Shown piece after piece: positions 1-10,598 of a DNA stretch of 64,000 nucleotides. The stretch comes from Hymenochaete sp. R1 (lineage: Eukaryota > Basidiomycota > Agaricomycetes > Hymenochaetales > Hymenochaetaceae), in the NCBI GenBank assembly GCA_019400425.1, contig JAFREE010000012.1, positions 124,001 through 188,000 of the forward strand. The letters run 5' to 3'. Made by a program: the position numbers and the translations under genes. The first letter of the stretch is position 1. Each line of letters starts with the position of its first letter. The notes under the pieces are model-generated. The model had not been told where the DNA came from. It made no database searches and worked only from the letters and a program-made list of their open reading frames with translations.

Positions 1-670
1 CGCGAACAGAGCACAAAAAATACACAAGGAACAGCGAAGCCGATACTTAAAGCGGTAGATAAGGGGATGGAATCAAAGAAGAAACAAACACATTGGGGAA
101 AGTAGAGGTGAGAGTAAAGGGGGGTTAGAACGGAGTTGGGAGTTAATACTTACAATGCGGGTCCAGGCCTGGGTGAACCTACAAACGTACGAAGGGCGAA
201 GGGATAGTCGGGATACCCAATCTGCACTGAACGTGCACGCGTTCACATTGACATCCTGATCCCCCAAACGACCGAAATATCGGACTTGTTAATGACAAGG
301 ATAAAAACGGCCAGAAAAGGTTGGTGAGCTGCTTCAACGACGTCGCGAATTCGTCGTACGGCAATCAATTAGACTCGCCGCGTCGAACACGCAATGACGA
401 ACAACTATGGCTCTTTTGCCAAGTTCGACATCGGCAAGACGACTAGCAGCGACTATTTGCAGCAAGAAACATATCATGGCGGTGACGGGTTGCAATTATT
501 TCTCACGTCTGCGCTCTGCACAGCTCAACGATTGCGATATCGGAGTCGGATGTGCAGAAAGCTGAAGGTTCCTTGGGGTATGGACCGGAAAGACGGTTAG
601 CCAAGCGGAAGAAGAGTGAACAGGTAAACCGAGGTGCGAATAGACTGGAAAACTCGTGCATTATGGCCGG
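1..670. other. Unassigned left edge
   Basis: No gene could be supported here. Short open frames exist on both strands (for example minus 73-364), but none shows a recognisable domain or a convincing exon chain. The stretch may hold the 3' flank of the Yippee gene and part of a gene that continues left of the window. Confidence 0.4.
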
Positions 671-1261
671 TCACTGGACATCTACGAGGAGGTTGCGCTC
701 CAAGATGTATTTGCCTTCTTTGTACTTCTGTGATTCATCATGTGCGATTTCCTGCGACGATCAAGACGCATCATGCAACCAGAGCAGGTGATACAACAGA
801 AGGTTCATGGAGAGAAGCAAAGTCAATATCACATGAGTCAATTGTAATTTAACAAATGCGGAGAGAATGAAAGGTCTCACGTATTTCCAGCCGAGGGTAG
901 TGCCGCATTTGACGCAGAAGATGTCCCGTACGGTATGGATCCCGGTTGTCATTTGCCGTTCGCTCAGTTCGCCTTCTTCGACGTTGACGCTGCAGGTACA
1001 AAAATGGAAATTAGGTTAGTACGAAGCCGAAGACACCAGATGGGGATCTCGCCACTGACACTCCATCGAACAAATACGCACGGCCGTGTTGTCCATTAAA
1101 CGCCTTCGAGTATGACAGAGATGATCAGGAACCTCAATGCATGAGGGGAAAGCTCGACTCACCCTTGAAACCATATGATGAATTGTGGATAAGTGAGTGC
1201 GACAAGTCGAGCACCCGTAGATACGAGCGCCCGCAAGGTACTGTCTGTATCGCATACCCAT
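671..1261 (-). CDS. Yippee-family zinc-binding protein
   Basis: Four exons join in frame: 1163-1261, 1060-1103, 881-989 and 671-751, giving 110 residues, the usual size of this family. The protein is essentially one Yippee domain. Exon 1 carries the first metal-binding pair ([10 protein letters not shown]), exon 2 the motif [15 protein letters not shown], exon 3 TTGIHTV and the second pair [13 protein letters not shown], and exon 4 [11 protein letters not shown], the conserved C-terminal strand. The four cysteines form the zinc site expected of the fold, which is related to cereblon/Mis18 domains. The start is the ATG at 1261, just before the domain, so there is no N-terminal extension. Family members are small conserved eukaryotic proteins; the role in fungi is poorly defined (yeast relative Moh1). 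Identity is secure; function is not inferred further. Confidence 0.93.
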
Positions 1262-2398
1262 GGTGCTAAAGAGCGATACGATGGGACTTAATGGAGAGCT
1301 AGAGATGTAACTTCAGTTCACGAGAGGAGAGGGAAGCTTATATTTGAAAGCACAAAGGCGGCGTGTAAGACGGGAGGATAGGCAATACGAGGGTCAAGGG
1401 CTGGTCACCACGGGTGCGAAGATGGCACGAGGGCAGCAACGATGTACTATGCTGGTTCGCTTGAGAAAGCTAACGCTGAGGTTGCGACAAAACTTTGGCT
1501 TTGGGCACACGATGGTCGCTCGACGTTTGTGGGAAGTGAGAGCAAAGTCGAGGAAACTCGATGCTTGGGCCAAAGAAGGGCGGCGGAAGGCAGGAGAAAG
1601 GCTTATATAGGCACCGGCTAAAATGCTGGGCTAAATCGGACCGCAGGGCAGTGCGCATACACCCGGCATGCTCAGATTCACCTTGCTTTCTGACCTCTCG
1701 CCACAGCGAGAATTCTAGCAAGCTGCATACGGGTAAAAAAAAAAAGACTAAGCAGTTCCAATAGTCCTGCACTTTGAAGTAAAGGTCGTTGTTCGTACGT
1801 CCAGTTCGACGACACCCGGAAGGTACCCGCCGCAAACCGATTCAAGCGCTTATGACCGCCGATGACGTATGTTATCCGCGGTACTCATTTCTCGCGGTTT
1901 CTCGACTGTCGACATCGTTGCTCTCATCATATGCCAGCGCACTAAGAATGTACATGCACTTTTCTCTCTACAAGCTTTAGACGGCATTTTCTCACCGAGG
2001 CAACTGGATCTACGACATTGTGTTTCACGTATCTCCGAATAGATTGCGTATGACGGTCTTGCCCACAATGGGTCGAAGTCTAGCTTCCGCTAAGTCCAAA
2101 CGAATGACCCAACCGTGAACAAGTCATACTGCCTTATTTTGACACTCGTTAGCTCAAGTAGTAGTTGTAGCACCAGAATGAATCAGTGGACCCGAAATCA
2201 TGAACCGAGAGGGAGAAAAACGAGGAACTAATACGGACAACAAAGCATGCACGTGATGTGTGTCATTCAGTTGCCTTTTTTGGAGCTATACAGTTTATGC
2301 TTTATTTCCCATCCGCGCCCAATACCTAGGCAAAGAGACTTATCGAAACCGGTCTTCAAAACACCTAACCCTCAAATCGGTGAAAACGATATTCAAAA
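1262..2398. other. Intergenic region between divergent Yippee and uL1 genes
   Basis: About 1.1 kb lies between the two divergent start codons and should contain both promoters. Open frames here (such as minus 1470-1835) have unstructured, biased translations with no recognisable family, so none is called. A run of A residues near 1736-1745 is the only conspicuous simple sequence. Confidence 0.5.
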
Positions 2399-3280
2399 AT
2401 GAGGTATGGCTCAAAGAAGATAATTATACGTACGGTGGAACTGATTGTCTATATAACAGCGGAAGCAAGCTCTCAGTGGCAAGCGTGCGGGGCTCCGTCA
2501 AGGAGCTTCTGTCTGCGTCCCAGGAAAACAGGCGCAATTTCGTCGAGACCATTGAGCTCCAGGTTGGCCTCAAGAACTACGACCCACAACGTGATAAGCG
2601 TTTCTCGGGAACCGTCAAGCTCCCAAACTTACCCCGCCCACGCATGACCATCTGCCTTCTTGGTGATCAGAATGATATCGATCGTGCGAAGAAATCTGGT
2701 TTGGAGTTGGAGACGATGACCGTTGACGACTTGAAAAAGTGAGTGGGTACTTTATTACTTACTGGTAGCGATTCTTATATGAATACGCCAGGCTCAACAA
2801 AAACAAGAAGCTTGTCAAGAAGCTGGCAAAGAAGTACGACGCTTTCTTGGCTTCCGAGGTTTTGATCAAGCAGATCCCTCGTCTTTTGGGTCCGGGTCTC
2901 TCAAAAGGTGCGCCCCCCGTTTATGCACTATATGGTTTCTGGATTAAAGTTATTTCACAGCTGGAAAGTTCCCTACTCCCGTCTCACACAGCGAAGACTT
3001 GGGCACCAAAATCAATGAAGTCAAGTCGACGATCAAGTTCCAGTTGAAAAAGGTTCTGTGCTTGGGAGTAGCCACTGGCCATGTTCAAATGTCCGAGGAC
3101 CAGGTTCTAGCCAATACTATGTTGGGTAAGTCATTGTTATGGTATACTTAGTTTGAGATGGTCCACTTACTTTCCCCCAAAGCCATCAATTTCCTCGTTT
3201 CATTGCTCAAGAAGAACTGGCAAAACGTCGGCTCCCTCCACATCAAGTCCACGATGGGCAAGCCGATTCGTCTCTACTGA
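2399..3280 (+). CDS. RPL10A: 60S ribosomal protein uL1 (L10a)
   Basis: Five exons join in frame: 2399-2403, 2466-2738, 2792-2907, 2961-3125 and 3183-3280, giving 218 residues, normal for eukaryotic uL1. Diagnostic stretches are [26 protein letters not shown], the LGDQ segment, [37 protein letters not shown], and the C-terminus [10 protein letters not shown]. The protein forms the mobile L1 stalk of the 60S subunit next to the E site. The first coding exon is only ATG plus two bases, after which the intron starts with a good gtatgg donor. This gives the expected N-terminus [10 protein letters not shown] and decides the start. All donors and acceptors are GT-AG. Gene identity is near certain. 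Confidence 0.97.
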
Positions 3281-3345
3281 GAGTGCTTGCTTCGCCATCT
3301 ACGTTATGTTTCGTATGATTACGTTGTAGGCGTTTGGATTGGTCG

Positions 3346-3519
3346 ATGGTGTTGGTGACGCACGAGAAGGACGAGGACATGGAACAAGTTCATGGTGTGC
3401 AGGCAATTCTGCCCGAATTCTATGCACCACATGAAGCCCCGCACGCTTGGACCAACGGCTTCAAAGAGGGTTGGAGTCGATTGGGAGCTGATGACGACGC
3501 GGAACCGCTTGCACCGTGA
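3346..3519 (+). CDS. Possible small ORF downstream of uL1
   Basis: An uninterrupted frame of 57 codons begins 66 nt after the uL1 stop. It starts MVLVTHEKDEDMEQVHG and ends with an acidic, proline-containing tail (ADDDAEPLAP). Composition looks protein-like, but no family is recognised. It could equally be 3' UTR of uL1 or part of an unrecognised spliced transcript. No splice partners or promoter were identified. Confidence 0.2.
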   Translation: MVLVTHEKDEDMEQVHGVQAILPEFYAPHEAPHAWTNGFKEGWSRLGADDDAEPLAP

Positions 3520-3889
3520 AAATGTACACTGTATCCTTAGCTTTTCGTTATAAATATGAAATAATTCACAACCTGTTCATGCGGGATTCTTTGAGGAGAA
3601 CTTCAATTTTCTTGGTGGTTTTGTGTACACCGCTGCTACCCAAGAACGTGAAGTTCACGAAGCATTGCTCTTGTGAGTCTTGATCACTGAAGGTTGTTGA
3701 GATAGTGAGTGACTCAGTGAGTCGGCCCGAAGGTGCCAAATTTCATGTGATAGTGGACGGCGATCACCTGTGTACTTGTTCCAATTGCAACCATGTTTTC
3801 ATTCTCTGTCTCTTGCTGCCAGCAGCGCCTAGCACTTTCTTATCCTCTCTCTCGTCTCCTCTTCGTCCGAGCCCTCGTCTAAACTAGTG

Positions 3890-4701
3890 ATGTCTTCCAT
3901 TAATGCAATCCTCTCGGACCCAGCGTACCATGATCTGCTGGCCATCGTGAAGGGAGCTCGGAACGGCATCGTTTACGGTGTCAAGATCCGGTTTCCCCAT
4001 GCTCTTATAATGTCAATACTCTTTGGCAAGGGAGAGCAAGTCAATTAATTTGCAATTCTATAAACTTTTTTGTTGACACGATTTCTCTTTCTCTTTGATT
4101 GTAGCTGGCCTTCTCGCCTGCGCAATGTCCTTCGTATGACCATGCAGCATGCGACTAGTCTGGCTAAATTCGTATCGATATACAAGCTCCTTATGATTGC
4201 TCAAAGAAGGATGAATGGAGGAAAAGCGCGTTCTACGGATACGTTCTTTGCAGGGCTGCTTGGAGGGTATACGGTCTTTGGTGACCGGACGCCTATAAAT
4301 GAACAGGTTCGTCTCAACCAGTATTAATGTTCATGCTGAATCCAATCCCAATACTTCAAACAGATTGTGCTTTACGTTGTATCCCGAGTCGTTGCGTCCG
4401 TCTTGTCAAGAGAAAGAAATGCTGCAGCTCCTGCTCAGACATCAGCCCCTGGACTGCCAGCTCGGCCTCTCCATCCAAACGCAACGCAATTCTCCCTTTT
4501 CGCTGCTCTGGCATGGGGTGCTGTCATGTGGTTATTCGAAAATCACGGTGAGGTAATCCAGCCTGGAATGTGGAGCTCGATGGTGTACCTGTATAAGGCG
4601 AGTCGACTGGACTCTTTACATGTTACACAGCTAACATACAAGTAATCTAGGACTCGGAGAAGTGGGATAGTTTGAAGACGCTTTTGTGGCATAACAAGTA
4701 G
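3890..4701 (+). CDS. PXMP4: Peroxisomal membrane protein 4 (PMP24 family)
   Basis: Four exons, 3890-4035, 4105-4306, 4364-4597 and 4651-4701, give 210 residues, matching the family length. Landmarks in order are LAIVKGARNGIVYGVKIRFPHAL, then LAKFVSIYKLL, FFAGLLGGYTVFG, IVLYVVSRVVASVL, LAWGAVMWLFE, the SSMVYLYKDSEKW segment and the end LLWHNK. The family is a polytopic Tim17/22/23-related protein of the peroxisomal membrane of unknown biochemical role. Introns 1 and 3 appear to use GC-AG boundaries (gcaagt at 4036, gcgagt at 4598). The nearby GT donor before intron 1 puts the next exon out of frame and soon gives a stop. Intron 2 is ordinary GT-AG. The gene converges on the BTB-type gene with about 116 bp between stop codons. 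Confidence 0.92.
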
Positions 4702-4817
4702 TTATGGCTTTCGTTACTATGTTGTGTTGCATTGATTCGACTTTAGAGACGTAGACCGCTCTCAGTGCAATGATACCCTATTTCATTCAAGCAGAATTTT
4801 AAACACGCGTCATGATG

Positions 4818-5824
4818 CTAGGTCAGCTGGGACCTCCGTTCTATCTGGCTTATTTTCCGTGCGACCTTCTTCTGACTCTTGTACTGGGCAAAGGTTTGCT
4901 GCCTCAGTCAAGCTGCTTTCAGATTAAGAAAATTGTGCTTACCGCAAGCATTTCAGTCGCAGCAGTCCAAGCTTTGGAACATTGAGGACACTTGTTAATC
5001 CTAGCGTCAGCTTGTTGTTCCATGCACAACGCTATATCTGTCCCTGAGTCTGTTCAGCAAGGCATCGTATTAAAGTCCTGGCCTTCAGTCGACACACCTG
5101 CATCAATCTCGTTTTCTATGATTGCCTGACTCGCACTCCATCGAGCAACGGTATGGTCCTTGTGTGAACTGCACTCTCCGTACCCAAACGGGAAGACTTC
5201 CTCTTCTCTTAGGACTTGTTTTAGCTTCTCTCGCCGATGCTTCTGCAACAGCAGGAGTCGGTGGTGAGCTTCGGCCGTGGGGATAACCTTAACAGCTTCG
5301 GTACTGTATGACTCTATTGGTGGTGTGTGGAGGTACGCGCTTGCCTGGTCCGCAACCGTTTCCATCAAATATTGCGTTGCTAGCCCATAGACTAGGAGCG
5401 GGTAGGCAGGAGCGTGTGAGAGGAGATGCGTAGTCAATGCATCGATAATCCGTGGCGAAAGGGCGTACTTGTCGACAAGTCGGAATATTTTAGGAAGAAG
5501 CGGAAGTGGGATAGGAACGGGTCGAGGACTAGTATGGGGCTCGATGGGGACGGGTGGGTTGTCCAGAAGACCTTTGAGAATCAAGAAGTCGGTAGATGAT
5601 TCAAAGATTTCAAGGTGTCGGCTTTGGTTCTTTGCATTATTGCCATTGCAGCAAGCAAACATATCTGCTATATACAACTTTAGACCATGATATATTTGAC
5701 GTTCACGGTAGCGCACCACATACTTACCAAAGACTTTGCTTCCGTTGATTAGAATATTGGGCCAGACTTCGAAAACGGTCCCTTCAGGGAGACATTTAAC
5801 TACCAATAAGTCGCCAGAAGACAT
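4818..5824 (-). CDS. BTB/POZ-type domain protein with C-terminal CxxC
   Basis: Proposed exons are 5728-5824, 5098-5667, 4943-5049 and 4818-4898, giving 284 residues. The N-terminus has the BTB-like pattern GTVFEVWPNILINGSKVF, then ADMF, LEIFESSTDFLILKGLLDN, then a helical KIFRLVDKYALSPRIIDAL segment. This is the pattern of the many basidiomycete BTB proteins, which act as protein-interaction modules, often unrelated to known substrates. The end carries a short CPQCSKAW motif and a basic tail. Intron 1 (60 nt) is a multiple of three without a stop, so it could be retained and still translate. Intron 2 (48 nt) removes an in-frame TGA; if it is not spliced, the protein would end at 5054. The domain is likely, the function unknown, and the last two exons are less certain than the first two. 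Confidence 0.75.
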
Positions 5825-6133
5825 GGTATGGCGAAAAATGGTCTGGTACTCGTGGTATGATGTGATGGTAAGAATACAACTGAAAGCAACCTACGTGTTG
5901 ACACGTTAGACGACAGAACTAGTGCTTTTATTCCGGCATTTTCCAATTAATAATGGCAATTATGGACGCGTTTTGAACACGTGCTACGCGTCAAGGCCCA
6001 TGATCGGCGTTTAGAGGATATCCGAAGCACAGCATCGCCTCAAACCACATCTACATCTACGTGCTCGACGAAGTTTCCCTATCATTAAATCAGGCGTTCT
6101 AGACGAAGAATTATCTACCTCAATAGGCCAGGC

Positions 6134-7758
6134 ATGTCAAAGTCGGAGAAAGATGCTGCCGTGAATGAGCTGGTACCGTGGTTGTTGTGTGCTGGTCGTC
6201 AAGTGCTTGATGCTATTGTTTCTAGTCAAACAAGATATTCTCTGCCATGCTCAGTGATATCGTTCTAGACACTGTTATACAGGCGCAAAAGGAAGCAAGG
6301 CGGGCAAAAAATGTGTGCTCTGTGTGCAATACACGGTGAGTTCAAACCGTGCTTGGTACGTGGAGTTGTTAATTGAGCTTCTTCTAGATGCGGACAAGGT
6401 ATCGTTTGACTTATAAGTCTTTACTTCCTCGCAGTTAATACCTCTACTTGGTCGCAAAGCACACGCTCTCCCTGCACCAGCCCCTATACCCGTTAACTCC
6501 AGAGCTGGTTCGCCGCCGAGTGACAACGCGGATGCTAGCAATACAACCGGGGGTAGCAGGTCCGACGGATACTTGGAATGTGTTAATTGCCAGAAGTTGG
6601 TTCGTCGCGCTGCAACTTTTCTTGAACACCCGAACGTAAATTGACGCACAAGCTAGATGGCTTACAACAGATATGCGCAACACCTTGCTGGTTGTCTAGG
6701 AGTTGGGACGGGTGTTCGACGTACCGCCCAGAGGAACGTCGTTTCTAAAACAAAGTGCGTGATCTACGATGCAATGCTGTTTTTATTTTTTATTTTTAAT
6801 TCTATTTTCAGAATCGATGCGAATGGAAGGTCGGCTTCGCCGTACGTTGAAGATGCAGGGGACGATCTCAGACCAACGAAGGGGAAAGGCAAAGGGAAGG
6901 CGAAAGGGAAGGCGGGAGGTTTGTACTTTGGACGTTCCTTCGAGGGCTTATTCACACGAGTTCTTCATTTAGCAGCCGACGACGAGTCCAGTACTGGCCA
7001 GAAGAGGGTGCGTGGAATCAGAACATAGACCAGATTCTATCCAGCGCTAACATCCCGTCTTTTCAGCCTGGAACCCCTTCAACGTCGCCGATGAAGAAAT
7101 TAAAGAAGGGGAAAGCCTCGCGTACGTACCATACAGCTGCTGACTATTCCAAGCGCGAAATTTATTGACAGAAAATAGCAGCCGGGACAGGTCGTTTGAC
7201 CGGAAGCGTATGTTCATCCGTATTTCAATCCCTCAATGCATCCTTACTCACTTATTCACTACAGAAACTTGGTTTACCCGGTTCACACCCAATACCCCCG
7301 TCTAAACTTCATTCAACGCCAACTCCTTCCGTCGCATCGCATGCTTCCAAAAATTCCCAGTCACCATCATCGGATTCCGACTCCTCCGATGGCGAGGGAG
7401 ATTCCGGCGCTGAGAATGACGCGGGAACGCAAGGTTCCGTTGTTGGCATTAGCCCTTCTTTGCCTAGCGCCGAGTCAATAGGCCGTGGTCGAGGCAGACC
7501 GGGAAGTGCAGGGACTGGCTCGTCTGGGGCATCGAAGCCGAAGAAGGTTGTTGGGACGGGTCCGCCGATTAAGAAAGCGCAACCAGCACCTCCACCTCCT
7601 ACAACAACTCCTCTGCCAAATCTGCCCCCTCCTCCTGTGAGAAGGCCCGAACCTACATATCTCATCGGTGAGTTTTCTGCAAATATAGTGTAGGTTAATA
7701 GAGTATTGATGCCAATTTAGGCGATGACGGCGACGAAACTGGATCCGATACGGACTAG
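6134..7758 (+). CDS. SGF11: SAGA deubiquitinase-module subunit, Sgf11-like
   Basis: Eleven exons join in frame: 6134-6172, 6226-6335, 6388-6398, 6460-6599, 6657-6754, 6812-6918, 6973-7007, 7067-7121, 7182-7207, 7265-7667 and 7721-7758, giving 353 residues. The N-terminal helix (KIFSAMLSDIVLDTVIQAQ) matches the Sgf11 segment that wraps around Sus1. It is followed by a CSVCNTRCGQ motif and then the Sgf11-type zinc finger: ECVNCQKLM, then RYAQHLAGCLGVG, that is C-x2-C-x9-H-x3-C. In yeast and animals this finger docks the Ubp8 deubiquitinase of SAGA onto the nucleosome acidic patch. The C-terminal half is low-complexity (KGKGKGKAKGKAG, Ser/Asp-rich, proline-rich) and longer than in yeast. Exon 3 is only 11 nt. 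Identity rests mainly on the N-helix and finger. Confidence 0.85.
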
Positions 7759-7988
7759 AGTATGGCTTAATACCTGCACTCCTCATTGACACTTCATCCA
7801 AGAGATTTTATTTTGCTTGTTTAATCTCTTTTATTGAGCTTTCAGTCAAGGAAATTTTCCTTACGAGACGGAAAATCCGAGGGTTAGGAAAGGTATCTAT
7901 TACAACATCCATAACATCCTTATACCATTACACATAGTCATGCTGTACTTTTGAGCCACATTTATCAGATATACCACCATGTATCACA

Positions 7989-10598
7989 TCAGGTTCGATT
8001 CTGGCCCCGATTCTGGCCCGTGCGCGATGGGAACAGAGCCCATGCAACAATTAAGAAGGCAGTCTGCGGAACAGTCATATAGACCAAAACTTGTGGACCT
8101 CGGATGTTGGACAAGGCACCAACAGCGAAAGGAAATATAGCTGAAAATATCGTTAACCTTTGATTGTTACAAAGCCGCGCAGAAACAAAACTTACAGCTG
8201 CCAAGGTTGGAAAAACCAGCGCTGTGAGAACGAAAGGTCAGTCGCCCATAAAAAGATAAATCACAAAATATCACATACACGATAGCCATCGCAATCATGT
8301 GTACCTCGCTAGGTAGCAGGTCGACTGCGAGCGCTAGAACACTCGGATATACTGGCCCGTATAGGAGCCCTATGACGCCAGTCGAGAATGCATTCTCAAA
8401 CACAGAGTTTATGAACCAGATACACAGGTGCATCGATAAGGCCAGGACTTTAATTAGCGTGAAGGTAAGGCAGATGAGCAACGATACTCAAAAAGACTTT
8501 TGTTTTCTACCTCTGTAAGCAATTGAGTACAATTCATGAGTCGAATATAAAGAAGAAACTGACAGGATAATGTGAATGCTATGTTTTCTTTTCGTAAAAT
8601 TGAGGCTGAGATGCATTCAACATAAGGGATTTACCGTACTGCAATCAAACGGACTTACTGAGGAGTCAGCAAACCCGTAGCAAAACGAGTCAATGCCATG
8701 CCTCCCCAGAAAGCACTTGTAACGTAACCAACTGTGTCCGGGTTTCCCTCCTGTCATTGACTTCGTGATCAATAGCCCAAGAGAAAAGGTAGAAAACTTA
8801 CTCGGACAATAAGAAGGTATGTAGCCATCTGACGGAAGTTTTCTTACTCGCAGTTACTTATTGAATAACAAAGGACGTACATAACCTTGCGTCGACGTTT
8901 CGCTGGAAAATTATTGTTGGCCAAACTTCAGTTACTCGAACAGGGCAGGAAGAACTGACCTTCCGCTATAAACCAGCATAAAGAAGGAGAATGCCCAAAT
9001 GTACCCGTGTTTAGCAGCCAGACGGAGAGCTGCAACAACAAAAATCAATTTCGTCTTATGGATCTTGACTTAGATACTCAAACCTGAGACACCCTTCCCC
9101 GAAGAAGGTTCTTCGATGTCAGTTGAACTGGTCGAACTCGGAGTATTTGGAGCTGGCGCCTTAGAGCTGGTACCTGCCTCGGATTTCTCCTTACACTGTC
9201 TAGAGCTCTCGGCTGGTCCCGCGCAAGAAGTACTTTCTAACGCCGGATTTACCTTCAAGGTTTGAACTGAGCTGATAAGTAATTTCCGGCGTTCCTCAGA
9301 GCACTCTGTCGGCCTCGGACGGAAAGCGAGCGCGAGAAACGTTGTATTAATGACCGATAAGACCAGCGACCCAAGGTAGAAATGACTCCAAGGGATTCGT
9401 CTTGCGAGTAAAGTTTGGCAGACAAAAGGGGCGATAAAGGCACCGATGGCTACTTATCTATGTGAATGAACGGGAAAATAAGAAAAGTGGAGACACTGAC
9501 AATTGCAAGCGTAGAGTTGACCGAGAGGTCGTTTTGGACTTGATGCTATATAAGCATTACTAGAGATTTGCACTTTAGTTTATCGCAACTCAGTTTGCTG
9601 CATTGTATTCGCAGAACGTACATGGTCCCTATAGAAAACATGTCAGTTTTTGAGTATAATGTGTGTCAATAAAACTGGCCATTAAGAAAAGCTTTTCCCA
9701 GCGCAGCGGTGAAATAAGCTATTAAGACATTTGAGAAGCCGGAAGCGGTGCCCATGAGCACGAAGAAGCTCGCGTGGAGCACACTCGCGGACGCAAGGAG
9801 CCGAAACCGCCCTCGAGAAAGGGATTGTGATTTGAATTTGCGTTGGGGGTTTCCGTGGATGCCGGTTGTTGTAACTGTGTTTCCTATTGCTGGGTGCATA
9901 TTTATGGTAGGTCCGGTGCTCATGTCTGGTTCTTCGATCGTAACTCGGCTCAGTAGGTTGGTAAACCACTCGATCAGCAAGATACCGAGCGCGAAGCTGG
10001 ATAATGAACCTTCAGCGCGATATTCAGCTATTATGTGACGATTACATACCCGAAAGTGCTTGTGATGAATAGGAGGGAAGACATCATGTAGCTTATATCG
10101 AAATCATTCTTGATATCTGGATGGAATACGTCCATTATCACGGAAACGAGGTGAATGAATCACTCACATGGTAGGATCGTTCCGGTCACTAATCAGTAAC
10201 AGTCAACGATCCAATTCCTTAGATACCAGAATGCAACGAACCTCCATCCGCCCACCCAGCGGTGAAAAGTGCAAAGAACGCAGCCATGCTTCGTGCACGA
10301 AAGGCAACCGGTATGTGTGTTACCAGCCCCGTAGAGCTCTCATCTCTTCCTTGTGTAGTTGTGTTGGGTGAAGTACTTTCATCCGACGCTCCTGAACCAG
10401 CTTGAGCTGGGCCCGTTTCCTTTCCCTTTACCGTGACAGCTTTCTGAGGCACAGATAATTTAGACCAAGCTGCGCGTAAGCTGATTGGAGGTTTCTTTTG
10501 GACGATGTCATTCGAAGCCTGAGATAAAGGTTCCAAGTACAGCTCACCTCTCTATTATAAGGTTCTTCCTGGGATACCGGCCCGCTTCCAGAAGACAT
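7989..10598 (-). CDS. Major facilitator superfamily transporter (Bsc6/FucP-like)
   Basis: The start at 10598 opens a short exon (10578-10598), then 10242-10518, 10168-10188, 10050-10116 and an exon from 9996, all in frame. A cytosolic Ser/Thr-rich N-terminus precedes TM1, with the motif MAAFFALFTAGWADG. Later membrane segments include FGFALGILLIEWF, FFVLMGTASGFSNVLIAYF, HFYLGSLVLSVINTTFLAL, the second-half SFFMLVYSGSE, WGGMALTRFATGLL and GVIGLLYGPVYPSVLALAV, ending near VAWALFP. This order fits a 12-TM MFS protein with a long central loop (Ser/Pro/Glu-rich, about 9070-9260). It probably carries a small solute across the plasma or an internal membrane; the substrate cannot be read. Exons between about 9500 and 9670 are very small and uncertain. 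The protein ends in a repeated GQNR tail. Confidence 0.8.

Noticed and set aside
1470..1835. 121-residue minus-strand frame upstream of uL1
   Set aside because: Translation has no conserved pattern, no splice context, and lies in a promoter region.
10519..10547. 29-nt intron near the MFS start
   Set aside because: Shorter than any other intron in the window; the 59-nt intron 10519-10577 with an upstream gtatcc donor keeps the frame.
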